A stretch of DNA of 64,000 bases, taken from the NCBI RefSeq assembly GCF_900112795.1, contig NZ_FONA01000001.1:62001-126000 (forward strand). The letters are read 5' to 3'. The notes under the pieces are model-generated. The model made no database searches. It saw only the letters and a list, made by a program, of their open reading frames with translations, and was not told the origin of the DNA. Positions 36,266 through 45,403 of this stretch are shown here, piece after piece. The stretch is from Thermophagus xiamenensis (lineage in GTDB: Bacteria; Bacteroidota; Bacteroidia; Bacteroidales; Marinilabiliaceae). The translations under genes and the position numbers were made by a program. The number at the start of each line of letters is the position of its first letter. The first letter of the stretch is position 1.

Positions 36266-37873
36266 ATGCTTGAGAACATTGACTTCACACTGGTCAATTG
36301 GTCACGTGGCCAATTTGCTTTAACGGCCATGTTCCATTGGCTTTTTGTACCGTTAACTCTTGGCCTGTCGTATATCATGGCCTACATGGAAACCATGTAT
36401 GTTAAAACAGGAGATCCGGAATGGAAAAGGATCACCAAGTTTTGGATGAAACTATTTGGAATCAACTTTGCGATAGGAGTGGCAACCGGCATAATCCTGG
36501 AATTTGAATTTGGGACCAACTGGAGTAACTATTCCTGGTTTGTAGGAGACATTTTTGGTGCACCGTTAGCCATTGAAGGAATCATGGCCTTCTTTTTGGA
36601 AAGTACTTTTATTGCGGTAATGTTTTTTGGGTGGGACAAGGTAAGTAAACGCTTTCACCTTTTGTCAACGTGGTTAACAGCTTTGGGCGCTAGTCTGAGT
36701 GCTATATGGATTCTGGTAGCCAATGCTTGGATGCAAAACCCGGTAGGCACCTTTTTTAATCCGGAAACGGCCCGCAATGAAATGACCAATTTTTGGGATG
36801 TCTTTTTATCGGAAACAGCCGTCAATAAATTTGTACATACTATAACATCCGGCTTTGTATTGGCAGCCATATTTGTGATAGGCGTCAGCAGCTGGTATCT
36901 TCTGAAGCATCGTGAGCAATTACTTGCCAAACGCAGTATTGTTATTGCCTCGGTTTTTGGTCTTCTCAGCTCTCTGGTTTTAATTTGGTCGGGAGATAGT
37001 TCTGCCAAAGAAATTGTAAAAACCCAACCCATGAAGTTGGCTGCCATGGAAGCGCTGTATGAAGGCCAAAGTGGTGCTCCATTGGTAGCATTTGGCATAT
37101 TACGTGGGGCCGACAAAGAGCTAACCGCAGATAGCCAGGCCGATTTTTTATTTAAGATAGAGATACCTTCAATGCTTTCGTGGCTGGCCTATGGCGACGG
37201 AGAAAGTTTCGTGGCAGGGATCAAGGATCTTATTTTAGGTAACGAAGAAAAAGGCATCCTCTCTTATAAAGAAAAAATTAAGCGAGGTTATGAAGCCCAA
37301 CAAGCCCTAATAGCACTAAAAGAAGCCATAAAAGAAGACCCTGACGGTCAGGAAGCTAATGCCTTAAAGGCAAAATTCCGGGATCCTGTTTTCATAAAGA
37401 ACAATGTTCAATACTTTGGATATGGTAACTATTATGACCCCGACCCGGAAAAATTGGAAAAAAATGCCTTTATGATGGTTCCACCCATCTCTATGACCTT
37501 TTATGCCTTCCATATAATGGTTATTCTAGGGGGATTATTTCTCTTGCTATTTGTAGTATTTCTTTATTTAATTATGAAAAATCAATTACACACCCAACGT
37601 TGGTTACTATGGGCAGGAGTATGGTCCATCCCCCTTGTATATATTGCCTCACAAGCTGGATGGATTGTTGCTGAAGTAGGGCGTCAGCCTTGGGTAATTC
37701 AAGACTTAATGCCAACCATGAAGGCGGTAACGCAAATTGATGTAGGGTCGGTGATGACCACATTCATTTTATTCGCCATTACCTTTATCGGTTTGTTTAT
37801 TGCCGAAATTAGAATCATGTTAAAACAAATAAAAGTAGGACCACAAAAGAAGGAGGACATAAACCATGTTTGA
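36266..37873 (+). CDS. cydA: Cytochrome bd quinol oxidase subunit I
   Basis: The 535-residue inner-membrane protein binds haems b558, b595 and d and oxidises quinol while reducing O2 to water. The N-terminal helix has the haem His (His24, in TAMFHWLFVP); the EFGTNWSNYSWFVGDIFG segment, the quinol-side Q-loop (about 250-400) and the conserved GRQPWVIQD near residue 480 are present. Length is close to E. coli CydA. It overlaps cydB by eight bases. High-affinity oxygen scavenging fits an anaerobe or microaerophile and the oxygen-sensitive HydF product elsewhere in the window. Confidence 0.95.
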   Translation: MLENIDFTLVNWSRGQFALTAMFHWLFVPLTLGLSYIMAYMETMYVKTGDPEWKRITKFWMKLFGINFAIGVATGIILEFEFGTNWSNYSWFVGDIFGAPLAIEGIMAFFLESTFIAVMFFGWDKVSKRFHLLSTWLTALGASLSAIWILVANAWMQNPVGTFFNPETARNEMTNFWDVFLSETAVNKFVHTITSGFVLAAIFVIGVSSWYLLKHREQLLAKRSIVIASVFGLLSSLVLIWSGDSSAKEIVKTQPMKLAAMEALYEGQSGAPLVAFGILRGADKELTADSQADFLFKIEIPSMLSWLAYGDGESFVAGIKDLILGNEEKGILSYKEKIKRGYEAQQALIALKEAIKEDPDGQEANALKAKFRDPVFIKNNVQYFGYGNYYDPDPEKLEKNAFMMVPPISMTFYAFHIMVILGGLFLLLFVVFLYLIMKNQLHTQRWLLWAGVWSIPLVYIASQAGWIVAEVGRQPWVIQDLMPTMKAVTQIDVGSVMTTFILFAITFIGLFIAEIRIMLKQIKVGPQKKEDINHV

Positions 37874-38999
37874 ATCACTGTCACATCTGGCTCTTCAACA
37901 ATACTGGTGGGTAATCATTTCGGTATTGGGCGGTGCCCTGGTCTTTTTAATGTTTGTACAAGGGGGTCAAACACTCATCTACCAAACCGGAAAGACACCG
38001 GAAGAACGCACCCTCCTGATCAATGCCTTAGGCCGGAAATGGGAATTCACCTTTACGACTTTAGTAACATTTGGCGGTGCCTTTTTTGCTTCTTTCCCAT
38101 TATTTTACAGCACTAGTTTTGGGGGTGCTTATTGGGCATGGATGATTTTATTGTTTGCTTTTATTCTGCAAGCAGTGTCATACGAATTTAGGAATCGAAA
38201 AGGTAATGTTTTTGGCGCCAGGACCTATGAAACATTCCTATTCATTAACGGGTTAATAGGCTCATTTTTATTGGGCATAGTTGTGGCCAGTTTTTTTACA
38301 GGTTCTTCATTTACTATTTCTGAAATGAATGAAATGCAATGGGAATCTCCTTTACGGGGCATAGAACTATTGTTTAATGTTCATAATTTAACTTTAGGTT
38401 TGGCCCTGTTTTTTCTTGCCCGTACGCTAGGACTTCTTTATTTCCGTAACACCATTGATGACAAAAACATTGCAGTCAGAATCCAAAAACAGTTGTGGTA
38501 TAATGCCATCCCATTCTTGATTCTGTTTCTGATATTTGTTATTTGGTTACTGTTACGTGAGGGTTATGCAGTTAATCCCGAAAATGGGAATATTTACCTG
38601 CAACCGTACAAATACTTTTATAATCTTATAGAAATGCCCTTGGTTCTGATACTATTTCTGGCAGCTGTAGTATTAGTTATTTTAGGCATAGCGAAGACAC
38701 TATTTAAAAATTCCTCTTCCGGAATTTGGTACACAGGCCCGGGAACTTTTCTGGCAGTATTCTCATTATTTCTGATTGCAGGTTTTAACAATACTGCTTT
38801 TTATCCATCAAAGGTGGATATCCAGAGTTCTCTGACCATAATGAATGCCTCATCAAGCCATTTTACTTTAACAGTGATGAGCTATGTTTCATTACTGGTT
38901 CCATTTGTAGCCGCTTACATTTGGTATACCTGGCGTGCCATAAATAAAAAGAAGCTTACCAAAGATGAATTATCATCGGGCGAAGCACATTTTTATTAA
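37866..38999 (+). CDS. cydB: Cytochrome bd quinol oxidase subunit II
   Basis: The 377-residue polytopic membrane protein forms the oxidase heterodimer with CydA. It has about nine hydrophobic segments, the N-terminal WWVIISVLGGALVFLMFVQGG, and the GARTYE/FLFINGLIG region. It contains no haem ligands of its own, as is usual. The start overlaps the end of cydA by eight bases, indicating coupled translation. A further small membrane-protein gene follows after a hairpin. Confidence 0.93.
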   Translation: MFESLSHLALQQYWWVIISVLGGALVFLMFVQGGQTLIYQTGKTPEERTLLINALGRKWEFTFTTLVTFGGAFFASFPLFYSTSFGGAYWAWMILLFAFILQAVSYEFRNRKGNVFGARTYETFLFINGLIGSFLLGIVVASFFTGSSFTISEMNEMQWESPLRGIELLFNVHNLTLGLALFFLARTLGLLYFRNTIDDKNIAVRIQKQLWYNAIPFLILFLIFVIWLLLREGYAVNPENGNIYLQPYKYFYNLIEMPLVLILFLAAVVLVILGIAKTLFKNSSSGIWYTGPGTFLAVFSLFLIAGFNNTAFYPSKVDIQSSLTIMNASSSHFTLTVMSYVSLLVPFVAAYIWYTWRAINKKKLTKDELSSGEAHFY

Positions 39000-39018
39000 A
39001 AAAAGAGTGTATAAAAAA

Positions 39019-39104
39019 CCGGGAAAACTCTGTGTTTACTCAATTGCATCATAAAAAATTCAAATATTTGCCGCAGGTAAGTTAAAGTACACACGGAGTT
39101 CCCG
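39019..39104. repeat. Imperfect inverted repeat between cydB and the small downstream gene
   Basis: The arm at 39019-39040 (CGGGAA, CTC, TGTG, TACT) pairs with 39086-39104 (AGTAC, ACAC, GAG, TTCCCG) with small bulges. The transcript could fold here. There is no U-tract, so it may be a processing or stability element rather than a terminator. Confidence 0.5.
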
Positions 39105-39164
39105 TTTACAGATAAAACCAATTTAGGGAAAACTATTGTAGAACCATTCAATAAGAAAATAGAT

Positions 39165-39326
39165 ATGAGTTATTTAGGATCGGTCCTCATGTATTGTATA
39201 TGGCTGGCAACTATAGCAATAGGGTATTTTGCATCAGAATATGCCATAAAAAAATTTGATAAAAGATGGAAAGAAAAAACTGAATCGGAAGAACAATCCT
39301 CACGTCCTCAACCGGAAGCCCAATAA
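39165..39326 (+). CDS. 53-residue single-pass membrane protein downstream of cydB (CydX-like by position)
   Basis: This short frame reads MSYLGSVLMYCIWLATIAIG at the start. One membrane helix (about 4-26) is followed by a basic segment (KKFDKRWKEK) and a Glu/Pro-rich tail, giving an N-out/C-in topology. It is 165 bases after cydB on the same strand, where small third subunits (CydX, CydS, CydH) occur in other phyla. I do not recognise the sequence as any of those families. The clean membrane-then-basic layout and the position support a real gene; function is inferred. Confidence 0.6.
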   Translation: MSYLGSVLMYCIWLATIAIGYFASEYAIKKFDKRWKEKTESEEQSSRPQPEAQ

Positions 39327-39412
39327 TGTAGCGGCAGAGCTGCCTACATAAAAATATATTAAGGGTGGCGCAATAAAACCTAATAAGCTAATAACATCGA
39401 TATAAATACCAA

Positions 39413-39480
39413 TAATCCTACTGCTAGCTTTAGCAAATGAATTGATAAAACATATGTCATTAAAGGTAGCAGTAGGATTA
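39413..39480. repeat. 14-bp inverted repeat between the converging cyd and carA genes
   Basis: TAATCCTACTGCTA (39413-39426) and TAGCAGTAGGATTA (39467-39480) are exact reverse complements around 40 bases, 12 bases past the carA stop. There is no adjacent T-run on either strand. It may be a bidirectional end-of-transcript structure. Confidence 0.55.
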
Positions 39481-39491
39481 AAAAGGTATTA

Positions 39492-40577
39492 TCAATCACC
39501 CTTCCATTTTTTAATCAGATTAATAAATTCATCAAACAGAAATTCGGTGTCGGTAGGTCCGCTTGAGGCTTCTGGATGAAATTGTGTAGAAAAGAAAGGT
39601 TTGGACTTATGACGAATTCCCTCGTTTGTATTATCGTTAATATTAATAAATAAAGGTTCCCACTCATCGTTTAAACTATCGGCATCAAGAACGTAACCAT
39701 GATTCTGACTAGTTATATAACAAGTTCCAGTGCCAACTTTTATTACGGGGTGATTGTGAGCACGATGCCCATATTTCAATTTATAAGTAGTACCTCCGGC
39801 GGCCGTTCCAAGCAACTGATTACCCAGACAAATGCCAAAAATAGGTTTATCGCCTTTTAATGCCTTGCTAACATTATTAATGGTAGCATCACACATTTGA
39901 GGGTCACCGGGCCCATTCGCCAACATAATACCATCGTAATCATCATTGTTAAAATCATAATCCCAGGGAACAACAGTAACGGTAGTATCTCTTTTGAGTA
40001 AACAACGAATGATATTATATTTTCCTCCGGTATCTACTAAAACAATTTTGTATTTTCCGTTACCAAAAGTCTTCTTTTCACGTGTACTAACCCGCGCCAC
40101 CAAATTTTCTTTATTGGGATCAAAAAAGTCAACCGTTTCCTCTTCTGTTTCAATTTTACCAAGCATGGTTCCTTTTTCGCGCAAAATTTTTGTCAGCGCC
40201 CTAGTGTCGACACCAAAAATACCAGGAACTTTATGCTCTTTAAGCCATTCTCCCAAACTCTCACGCGCATTCCAATGACTGTACTCGAAAGAATAATCGG
40301 AAATTACAAAACCTTTTACATGTATACGATCCGATTCAAAATACTTTAGAATACCATTTTCCCGCTCTTTATTTGGGACTCCATAATTACCAACCAATGG
40401 ATAAGTAGATACCAAAATTTGACCTTCATACGATGGATCCGTTAAACTTTCTGGATAACCTGTCATGGCAGTATTAAAAACCACCTCACCTGCCACAGAT
40501 TTATGATACCCAAAAGATTTCCCTTTAAAAACCGTACCATCTTCCAACACCAACTTAATAGACTTAAAATCAGGCAT
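39492..40577 (-). CDS. carA: Carbamoyl-phosphate synthase small subunit
   Basis: The 361-residue glutaminase subunit releases ammonia from glutamine for CarB. The N-terminal domain (KSIKLVLEDGTVFKGKSFG) is followed by a class I amidotransferase with the nucleophile Cys in FGICLGNQLLG and the His-Glu pair in QFHPEASSGP. I use the ATG at 40577: the frame is open to 40667, but that extension would be translated from the leader hairpin. It is the last gene of the minus-strand arginine cluster and is 16 kb away from carB. It has its own promoter and a hairpin/T-run in its leader. Confidence 0.94.
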   Translation of the reverse strand: MPDFKSIKLVLEDGTVFKGKSFGYHKSVAGEVVFNTAMTGYPESLTDPSYEGQILVSTYPLVGNYGVPNKERENGILKYFESDRIHVKGFVISDYSFEYSHWNARESLGEWLKEHKVPGIFGVDTRALTKILREKGTMLGKIETEEETVDFFDPNKENLVARVSTREKKTFGNGKYKIVLVDTGGKYNIIRCLLKRDTTVTVVPWDYDFNNDDYDGIMLANGPGDPQMCDATINNVSKALKGDKPIFGICLGNQLLGTAAGGTTYKLKYGHRAHNHPVIKVGTGTCYITSQNHGYVLDADSLNDEWEPLFININDNTNEGIRHKSKPFFSTQFHPEASSGPTDTEFLFDEFINLIKKWKGD

Positions 40578-40611
40578 ATTAAAAACAATTAAATAAAAAT
40601 GCACATTTCCT

Positions 40612-40686
40612 GTAAAAAATGCACTTGTCGGAATCGACAAATGCATTGTCCTCTTTCGGCAATACAATACTATGGTTGCAAAAGTA
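40612..40686 (-). terminator. carA leader: -7 promoter element and hairpin with T-run
   Basis: On the minus strand TACTTTTG (40686-40679) fits the -7 consensus. About 30 bases later AATGCATTTGTCG pairs with CGACAAGTGCATT (40647-40635 and 40630-40618; one mismatch in 13), loop ATTC, and then a run of T's. This is terminator-shaped and lies 35 bases before carA. It may be an attenuator, or simply the terminator of the upstream citrate synthase gene. Confidence 0.6.
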
Positions 40687-40777
40687 TGAAATTTTTTGCA
40701 GGGAAACGCCTTTCAGAAGTAAAAAAATTGAATATTTATAAATTACACCACTTTTTCGGAATAAATATTCATACTTT

Positions 40778-42124
40778 CTATTCTCTATTCCGAAGCGGAA
40801 CATACTTAAGCTTGGGAGAAACCGCCTTATAAGCAGGCCGAATAATTCTACGGCTGGAACAAGTTACTTCTTCAATACGATGGGCACACCACCCGGCGAT
40901 GCGAGCCACAGCAAATATCGGTGTATAAATCTCTTCCGGGATTTCCAGACATTGATAAACAAAACCTGAATAAAAGTCAACATTGGCACAAACCACTTTG
41001 GAATTGGAACCTTTAAACTTGTAAAATACTTCAGGTGCAAGTTTTTCAATCAAAGCATACAGTTTAAATTCATCCAACCGCCCTTTTTCTTTTGCCAATT
41101 CTTCAGCCTTTTCTTTCAAAAGAACGGCCCGAGGATCCGATAAGGTATAAATAGCATGACCAATACCATAAATTTTTCCGGTACCATCGTTAGCCTCTTT
41201 TCTTAGAATTTTTTCCAAATAAGCAGCAACTTCCTCTTCGTCCTCCCAGTTTTTAACATTCATCTTAATATTATTCATCATATTCACCACCTTCAGGTTG
41301 GCACCGCCATGTAATCCACCTTTTAATGACCCCAGGGCAGCAGCAATAGCCGAATAAGTGTCGGTTTGTGCAGAGCTGACCACCCGAGTGGTAAAAGAAG
41401 AGTTATTACCTCCGCCATGCTCGGCATGCAAAACCAGGGCAAGATCCAGCAAGTCGGCTTCCAACTTGGTATATTTCTTCCCTTTTAACATATAAAGAAA
41501 ATTCTCAGCAGCACTTAGTTCGGGTTGGGGATGACGAATAATTAAAGATTTCCTTTGATAAGAATGGCGCATGCCATAATAAGCATAAGCCACAATAACG
41601 GGGAATTTCGCAATTAGGCTAATAGACTGCCGAAGCAGGTTTTCGGGAGAATAGTTTTCAGCTTCATCATCGGCGGTATATAATCCAAGTACGGAACGTG
41701 CCAGCATGTTCATCACGCAGCGTCCACGTAGCGACAATATCATATTTTTCGAAAAAAACTCAGGCAGTTCTCGTTCTCGGGCAAGCATTTCGGTGAACTC
41801 CTTAAGTTGTTCGGGATTGGGCAGTTTTCCGGAAAGTAATAAATAAGCGGCCTCTTCATATCCATGCCGCCCGTCTTTTTGAAATCCACGACACAAATCC
41901 TTTAATTCAATACCTCTGTAATAAAGTTCACCATGAGCCGGGATGATTTTCCCATTTTCATCCCTCTTGTAACCAACCACATCGCCGATGTTAGTTAACC
42001 CAACCAACACACCGGAAAAATCTGCATTTCGCAGTCCCCTCTTGACATTGTACTTTAAGTATAAATCCTTGTCAATATCACAAGACTGAACGGCAGACTT
42101 TGCTAACTCTTTCAAAAAGGCCAT
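40778..42124 (-). CDS. gltA: Citrate synthase
   Basis: The 448-residue protein condenses oxaloacetate and acetyl-CoA. It belongs to the citrate synthase family: LYYRGIELKDL near residue 65, the catalytic His region LVLHAEHGGGNNSSF near 226, SLKGGLHGGANLKVV near 266, and the GIGHAIYTLSDPRA segment with the second active-site His and Asp. It starts 18 bases after argH on the same strand, so the two are likely co-transcribed. That places 2-oxoglutarate supply in the arginine cluster. A 2-methylcitrate synthase role is possible but nothing in the context suggests it. Confidence 0.9.
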   Translation of the reverse strand: MAFLKELAKSAVQSCDIDKDLYLKYNVKRGLRNADFSGVLVGLTNIGDVVGYKRDENGKIIPAHGELYYRGIELKDLCRGFQKDGRHGYEEAAYLLLSGKLPNPEQLKEFTEMLARERELPEFFSKNMILSLRGRCVMNMLARSVLGLYTADDEAENYSPENLLRQSISLIAKFPVIVAYAYYGMRHSYQRKSLIIRHPQPELSAAENFLYMLKGKKYTKLEADLLDLALVLHAEHGGGNNSSFTTRVVSSAQTDTYSAIAAALGSLKGGLHGGANLKVVNMMNNIKMNVKNWEDEEEVAAYLEKILRKEANDGTGKIYGIGHAIYTLSDPRAVLLKEKAEELAKEKGRLDEFKLYALIEKLAPEVFYKFKGSNSKVVCANVDFYSGFVYQCLEIPEEIYTPIFAVARIAGWCAHRIEEVTCSSRRIIRPAYKAVSPKLKYVPLRNRE

Positions 42125-42142
42125 ATAACTTTATTTTTAAAA

Positions 42143-43486
42143 TTATGAAATTAATTTTTTCAAAGCAGATTGAACATGCTCAAAAGCAAAACCATTTAGG
42201 ACCCTCTTCATTTTTTCCTCAATTTTGTCATTGCAAAGGTTTCCGATACTTCCTTCGTGCGTATGGTTTACCTTTGATGTATCGGGATTGAACTTTCCCT
42301 CTTCAATTTCCAAAGCAATCCGTTTATAGGCATCCCTAAAAGGAACACCTTGAAGTACCAAACGATTTACTTCTTCTACACTAAAAGCATATTTATAAGC
42401 TTCGTTGTCCATAATATTTTGGACAATTTCAATGTTACCAACGGCAAGCGCGGTTATATCAAGGCACGAAAGCAATTCGTCGAAGGCAGGAACAAACACC
42501 TCTTTAATAATCTGTAAATCTCTAAAATACCCGGAAGGAAGATTTCCGGTTATAGCTGCAATTTCTTGAGGCAAATTAGCAAGTTTATTACATCTGGCTC
42601 TTAGCAATTCAAAGACGTCCGGGTTTTTCTTATGAGGCATAATACTGGACCCCGTGGTAAACTCATCCGGCAATTTTATAAATCCAAAGTTTTGACTCAT
42701 ATAAAGGCAAGCATCCATTGCGAGTCGTGCCAGAGTGGATGCTATGGACGAGATGGCCATAGCCACCGTGCGTTCCATTTTTCCTCGTCCCATTTGAGCA
42801 TAAACCACGTTATAATTTAAATCATCAAAGCCTAATAGTTTGGTTGTATACGCCCGATCTAACGGGAAAGAATTTCCATATCCAGCGGCTGAACCTAAAG
42901 GATTTTGATTGACAACCTTCCATGCTGCCTGGGTCAACAACAAATCATCCACCAAACTTTCGGCATAAGCCCCAAACCAAAGCCCAAAAGAAGATGGCAT
43001 TGCAACTTGCAAATGGGTATATCCAGGCAAAAGGTCATGTTTATGCTTTTCACTTTTATCTTGAAGTACCTGAAAAAGCGCTTCAACCTTCTCTACAATT
43101 TCCATTATTTTGTGGCGAGCAAAAAGCTTTAGATCCAATAAAACCTGATCATTTCGAGAACGACCACTGTGAACTTTTTTGCCAACATCGCCTAGTTGCT
43201 TTGTCAGTTCAAATTCAACCTGAGAATGAACGTCTTCTATTCCCTCTTCAATCTTAAACTTACCTTCGACAGCTTGTTGATACAAATTTTTCAATGCAGG
43301 TAATAATACTTTCAACTCTTCTTCCGATAATAATCCTATTTTCTGAAGCATCATGGCATGTGCCATGGTACCCACAATATCAAAAGTGGCTATATGAAGG
43401 TCAAGTTCACGATCCTTACCAATAGTAAACAACTCTATTTTTTTATCGGTAGTTATACCTTTATCCCAAAGTTTCATGAAATTCAA
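42143..43486 (-). CDS. argH: Argininosuccinate lyase
   Basis: The 447-residue protein splits argininosuccinate into arginine and fumarate, the last step of the pathway. The superfamily signature is present as TTGSSIMPHKKNP, together with SGRSRNDQVLLDLKLF and GYTHLQVAMPSSFG. It is separated from the deacylase gene upstream by 778 non-coding bases but followed 18 bases later by citrate synthase, so it may start a separate transcript. Confidence 0.94.
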   Translation of the reverse strand: MNFMKLWDKGITTDKKIELFTIGKDRELDLHIATFDIVGTMAHAMMLQKIGLLSEEELKVLLPALKNLYQQAVEGKFKIEEGIEDVHSQVEFELTKQLGDVGKKVHSGRSRNDQVLLDLKLFARHKIMEIVEKVEALFQVLQDKSEKHKHDLLPGYTHLQVAMPSSFGLWFGAYAESLVDDLLLTQAAWKVVNQNPLGSAAGYGNSFPLDRAYTTKLLGFDDLNYNVVYAQMGRGKMERTVAMAISSIASTLARLAMDACLYMSQNFGFIKLPDEFTTGSSIMPHKKNPDVFELLRARCNKLANLPQEIAAITGNLPSGYFRDLQIIKEVFVPAFDELLSCLDITALAVGNIEIVQNIMDNEAYKYAFSVEEVNRLVLQGVPFRDAYKRIALEIEEGKFNPDTSKVNHTHEGSIGNLCNDKIEEKMKRVLNGFAFEHVQSALKKLIS

Positions 43487-44264
43487 ATTAAATTTAATTT
43501 TTCTTCTAACTTAATTTGTTGGCTGAATGAATTTTTCAACAATTAATCAATAATCGCTAATTAAACCAACCCTAATGATTGTTCACAAATCATTAAACGC
43601 CTCTTATTTTTCTACCTGTTCTCTTTTAATCATATGGCTGTTATTACCAAAATCCTCCTGTCTTTGCTCGTTTCATTCTGCTTATTTTTGACCGTTCAAC
43701 CTTCAAAAACAACTGCTTTCTCAACACGTCACATTTCACAAGAAATAGCAAGCAAGACAATGAATAATTGAAACTACTAAAAAAGAGAAAAGAAAGATTA
43801 TCCACTGTCTTAACATCCCTTTATGGCTATTTTCAGCCTTAAAGGATCATGCAAAAAATATGAAAACAGGATTTTTTTGACGTTTCCCCAACCTCAAATC
43901 AACGCTTTTAAAGGAAAACGAATACTTGGCTTTAATTTCCCAATATTTGCCAAAAGCTCAAAAATAATCCCTTTAAACGGGTAGAAAATGCCCTTGTATA
44001 GGCAACGGAAATAAACTTCGAAACTTAATGAATGAGACAATTAACCATGACCAGCAGCACATCAAAGCAACATATCATCTCATTCTACCAACAGAAATTC
44101 TTCTTTCTTGAATAATATACAATCAGGGTTCAAAAACATTCATTTACATTCTCCAACCAATTTGAAGAAAATCGAACAAAATCATCACAAAAATAAAGCA
44201 TTATTTTAAAAAAACATCAATTTACTTTCTGTGGCATTGAAAAAACAGCTTATTTAAAATTATT
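43487..44264. other. 778-base gap inside the arginine cluster, with one possible small secreted-peptide gene
   Basis: This AT-rich gap interrupts the minus-strand cluster between the deacylase gene and argH, so it probably holds the argH promoter. On the plus strand 43634-43771 is a 45-residue frame, MAVITKILLSLLVSFCLFLT then a polar tail, which looks like a signal peptide with a short mature peptide. It has no recognisable family and no clear promoter. I see no repeats. Confidence 0.35.
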
Positions 44265-45338
44265 TCAAACAGGATAAATATACAAATCCTTTAATAAATT
44301 ATAATAAGTATTTACCCCCTCAATAATTTCCTGAACACAGATAAATTCATCAGCGGTATGGGAACGAGCCGAATCTCCAGGTCCAATTTTAATAGTGGTA
44401 AAAGGCATTCGGGCTTGATCAGAAGTGGTGGGGGATCCAAATTTTCGAAGCCCCAACGTTTCACCACGTTTAACCAAAGGATGATCAGTTGGAATAAAAG
44501 AGCTATTCAGTCTAAAGGATCGGGCTTTTAGCTCACAATTAACATTTTGCGAAATTAAATGAAATAGTTCCTTGTTTTGATAATGCTCATTAACACGCAC
44601 ATCCACCATAAAACGACATTCATCTGGTATCACATTATGCTGAGTGCCAGCTTCGATACCTGTCACAGTCATCTTCACTGGACCAAGTAAATCCGAAACC
44701 AAGGGAAAACGATAATTCTTAAACCACTCAATTATCGGCAGTGCTTTATATATGGCATTTACACCTTCTTTGCGTGCGGCATGACCACTAACCCCCTTAA
44801 CAATGCCATCAATCACCATTAACCCTTTTTCTGCCACAGCCATCTGCATTTGTGTTGGCTCCCCCACTATCCCCAAATCGATGGGACCTATTTCTTCCAG
44901 GATAGAAGCCACACCCTCATCTCCGGAGATTTCTTCTTCGGCCGTTGCTGAATAAATTAAATTAAATGGTTGTTGCATTTCCTCAAGTAAACGGAAAACA
45001 GTCAGCAGTGCAACCACGGAAGCACCGGCATCATTACTTCCTAACCCGAATATTTTACCATCTTCCTCATACGGCGAAAAAGGATCTTTGCTCCAGTTGG
45101 ATGAAGGACGAACCGTATCGATATGAGAATTAAGTAAAACAACCGGTAATTGATCCGAAAAATTCTTCGACCTAATCCAGATATTATTACCTTTCCGTTG
45201 ATAGTAATTTATCCCTGTCGATTTCAGAAAATCTTCAAACATTGCAGCCACATCGCCTTCTTGCCGGCTAAAAGAAGGTATAGAAATCATGGCTTTCAAC
45301 AGCTCAATTGCCTGCTCAATATATGGATGAATAGACAT
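44265..45338 (-). CDS. M20-family deacylase, probable N-acyl(succinyl)ornithine/citrulline deacylase
   Basis: The 357-residue metallopeptidase-family protein has the two-metal site: His in LNSHIDTV near residue 72, Asp in GLGSNDAGA, the catalytic Glu pair in ATAEEEISGDEG, and GEPTQMQ. A dimerisation lid domain lies between about 170 and 280. By position, in the arginine cluster next to argB and the carbamoyltransferase, it should remove the N-acyl group after the carbamoylation step. ArgE and DapE enzymes are close relatives, so a diaminopimelate role cannot be excluded from sequence. It ends before the 778-base gap. Confidence 0.82.
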   Translation of the reverse strand: MSIHPYIEQAIELLKAMISIPSFSRQEGDVAAMFEDFLKSTGINYYQRKGNNIWIRSKNFSDQLPVVLLNSHIDTVRPSSNWSKDPFSPYEEDGKIFGLGSNDAGASVVALLTVFRLLEEMQQPFNLIYSATAEEEISGDEGVASILEEIGPIDLGIVGEPTQMQMAVAEKGLMVIDGIVKGVSGHAARKEGVNAIYKALPIIEWFKNYRFPLVSDLLGPVKMTVTGIEAGTQHNVIPDECRFMVDVRVNEHYQNKELFHLISQNVNCELKARSFRLNSSFIPTDHPLVKRGETLGLRKFGSPTTSDQARMPFTTIKIGPGDSARSHTADEFICVQEIIEGVNTYYNLLKDLYIYPV

Positions 45339-45403
45339 CTTTAAATTGGATTAGAATAAGAATCAACAAATCTGACAACCCCAAAAATAGTTTCCTGGTA
45401 AGC

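Noticed and set aside
40578-40667. 30-residue N-terminal extension of CarA
   Set aside because: It would be encoded by the leader hairpin; the family starts at the internal Met at 40577.
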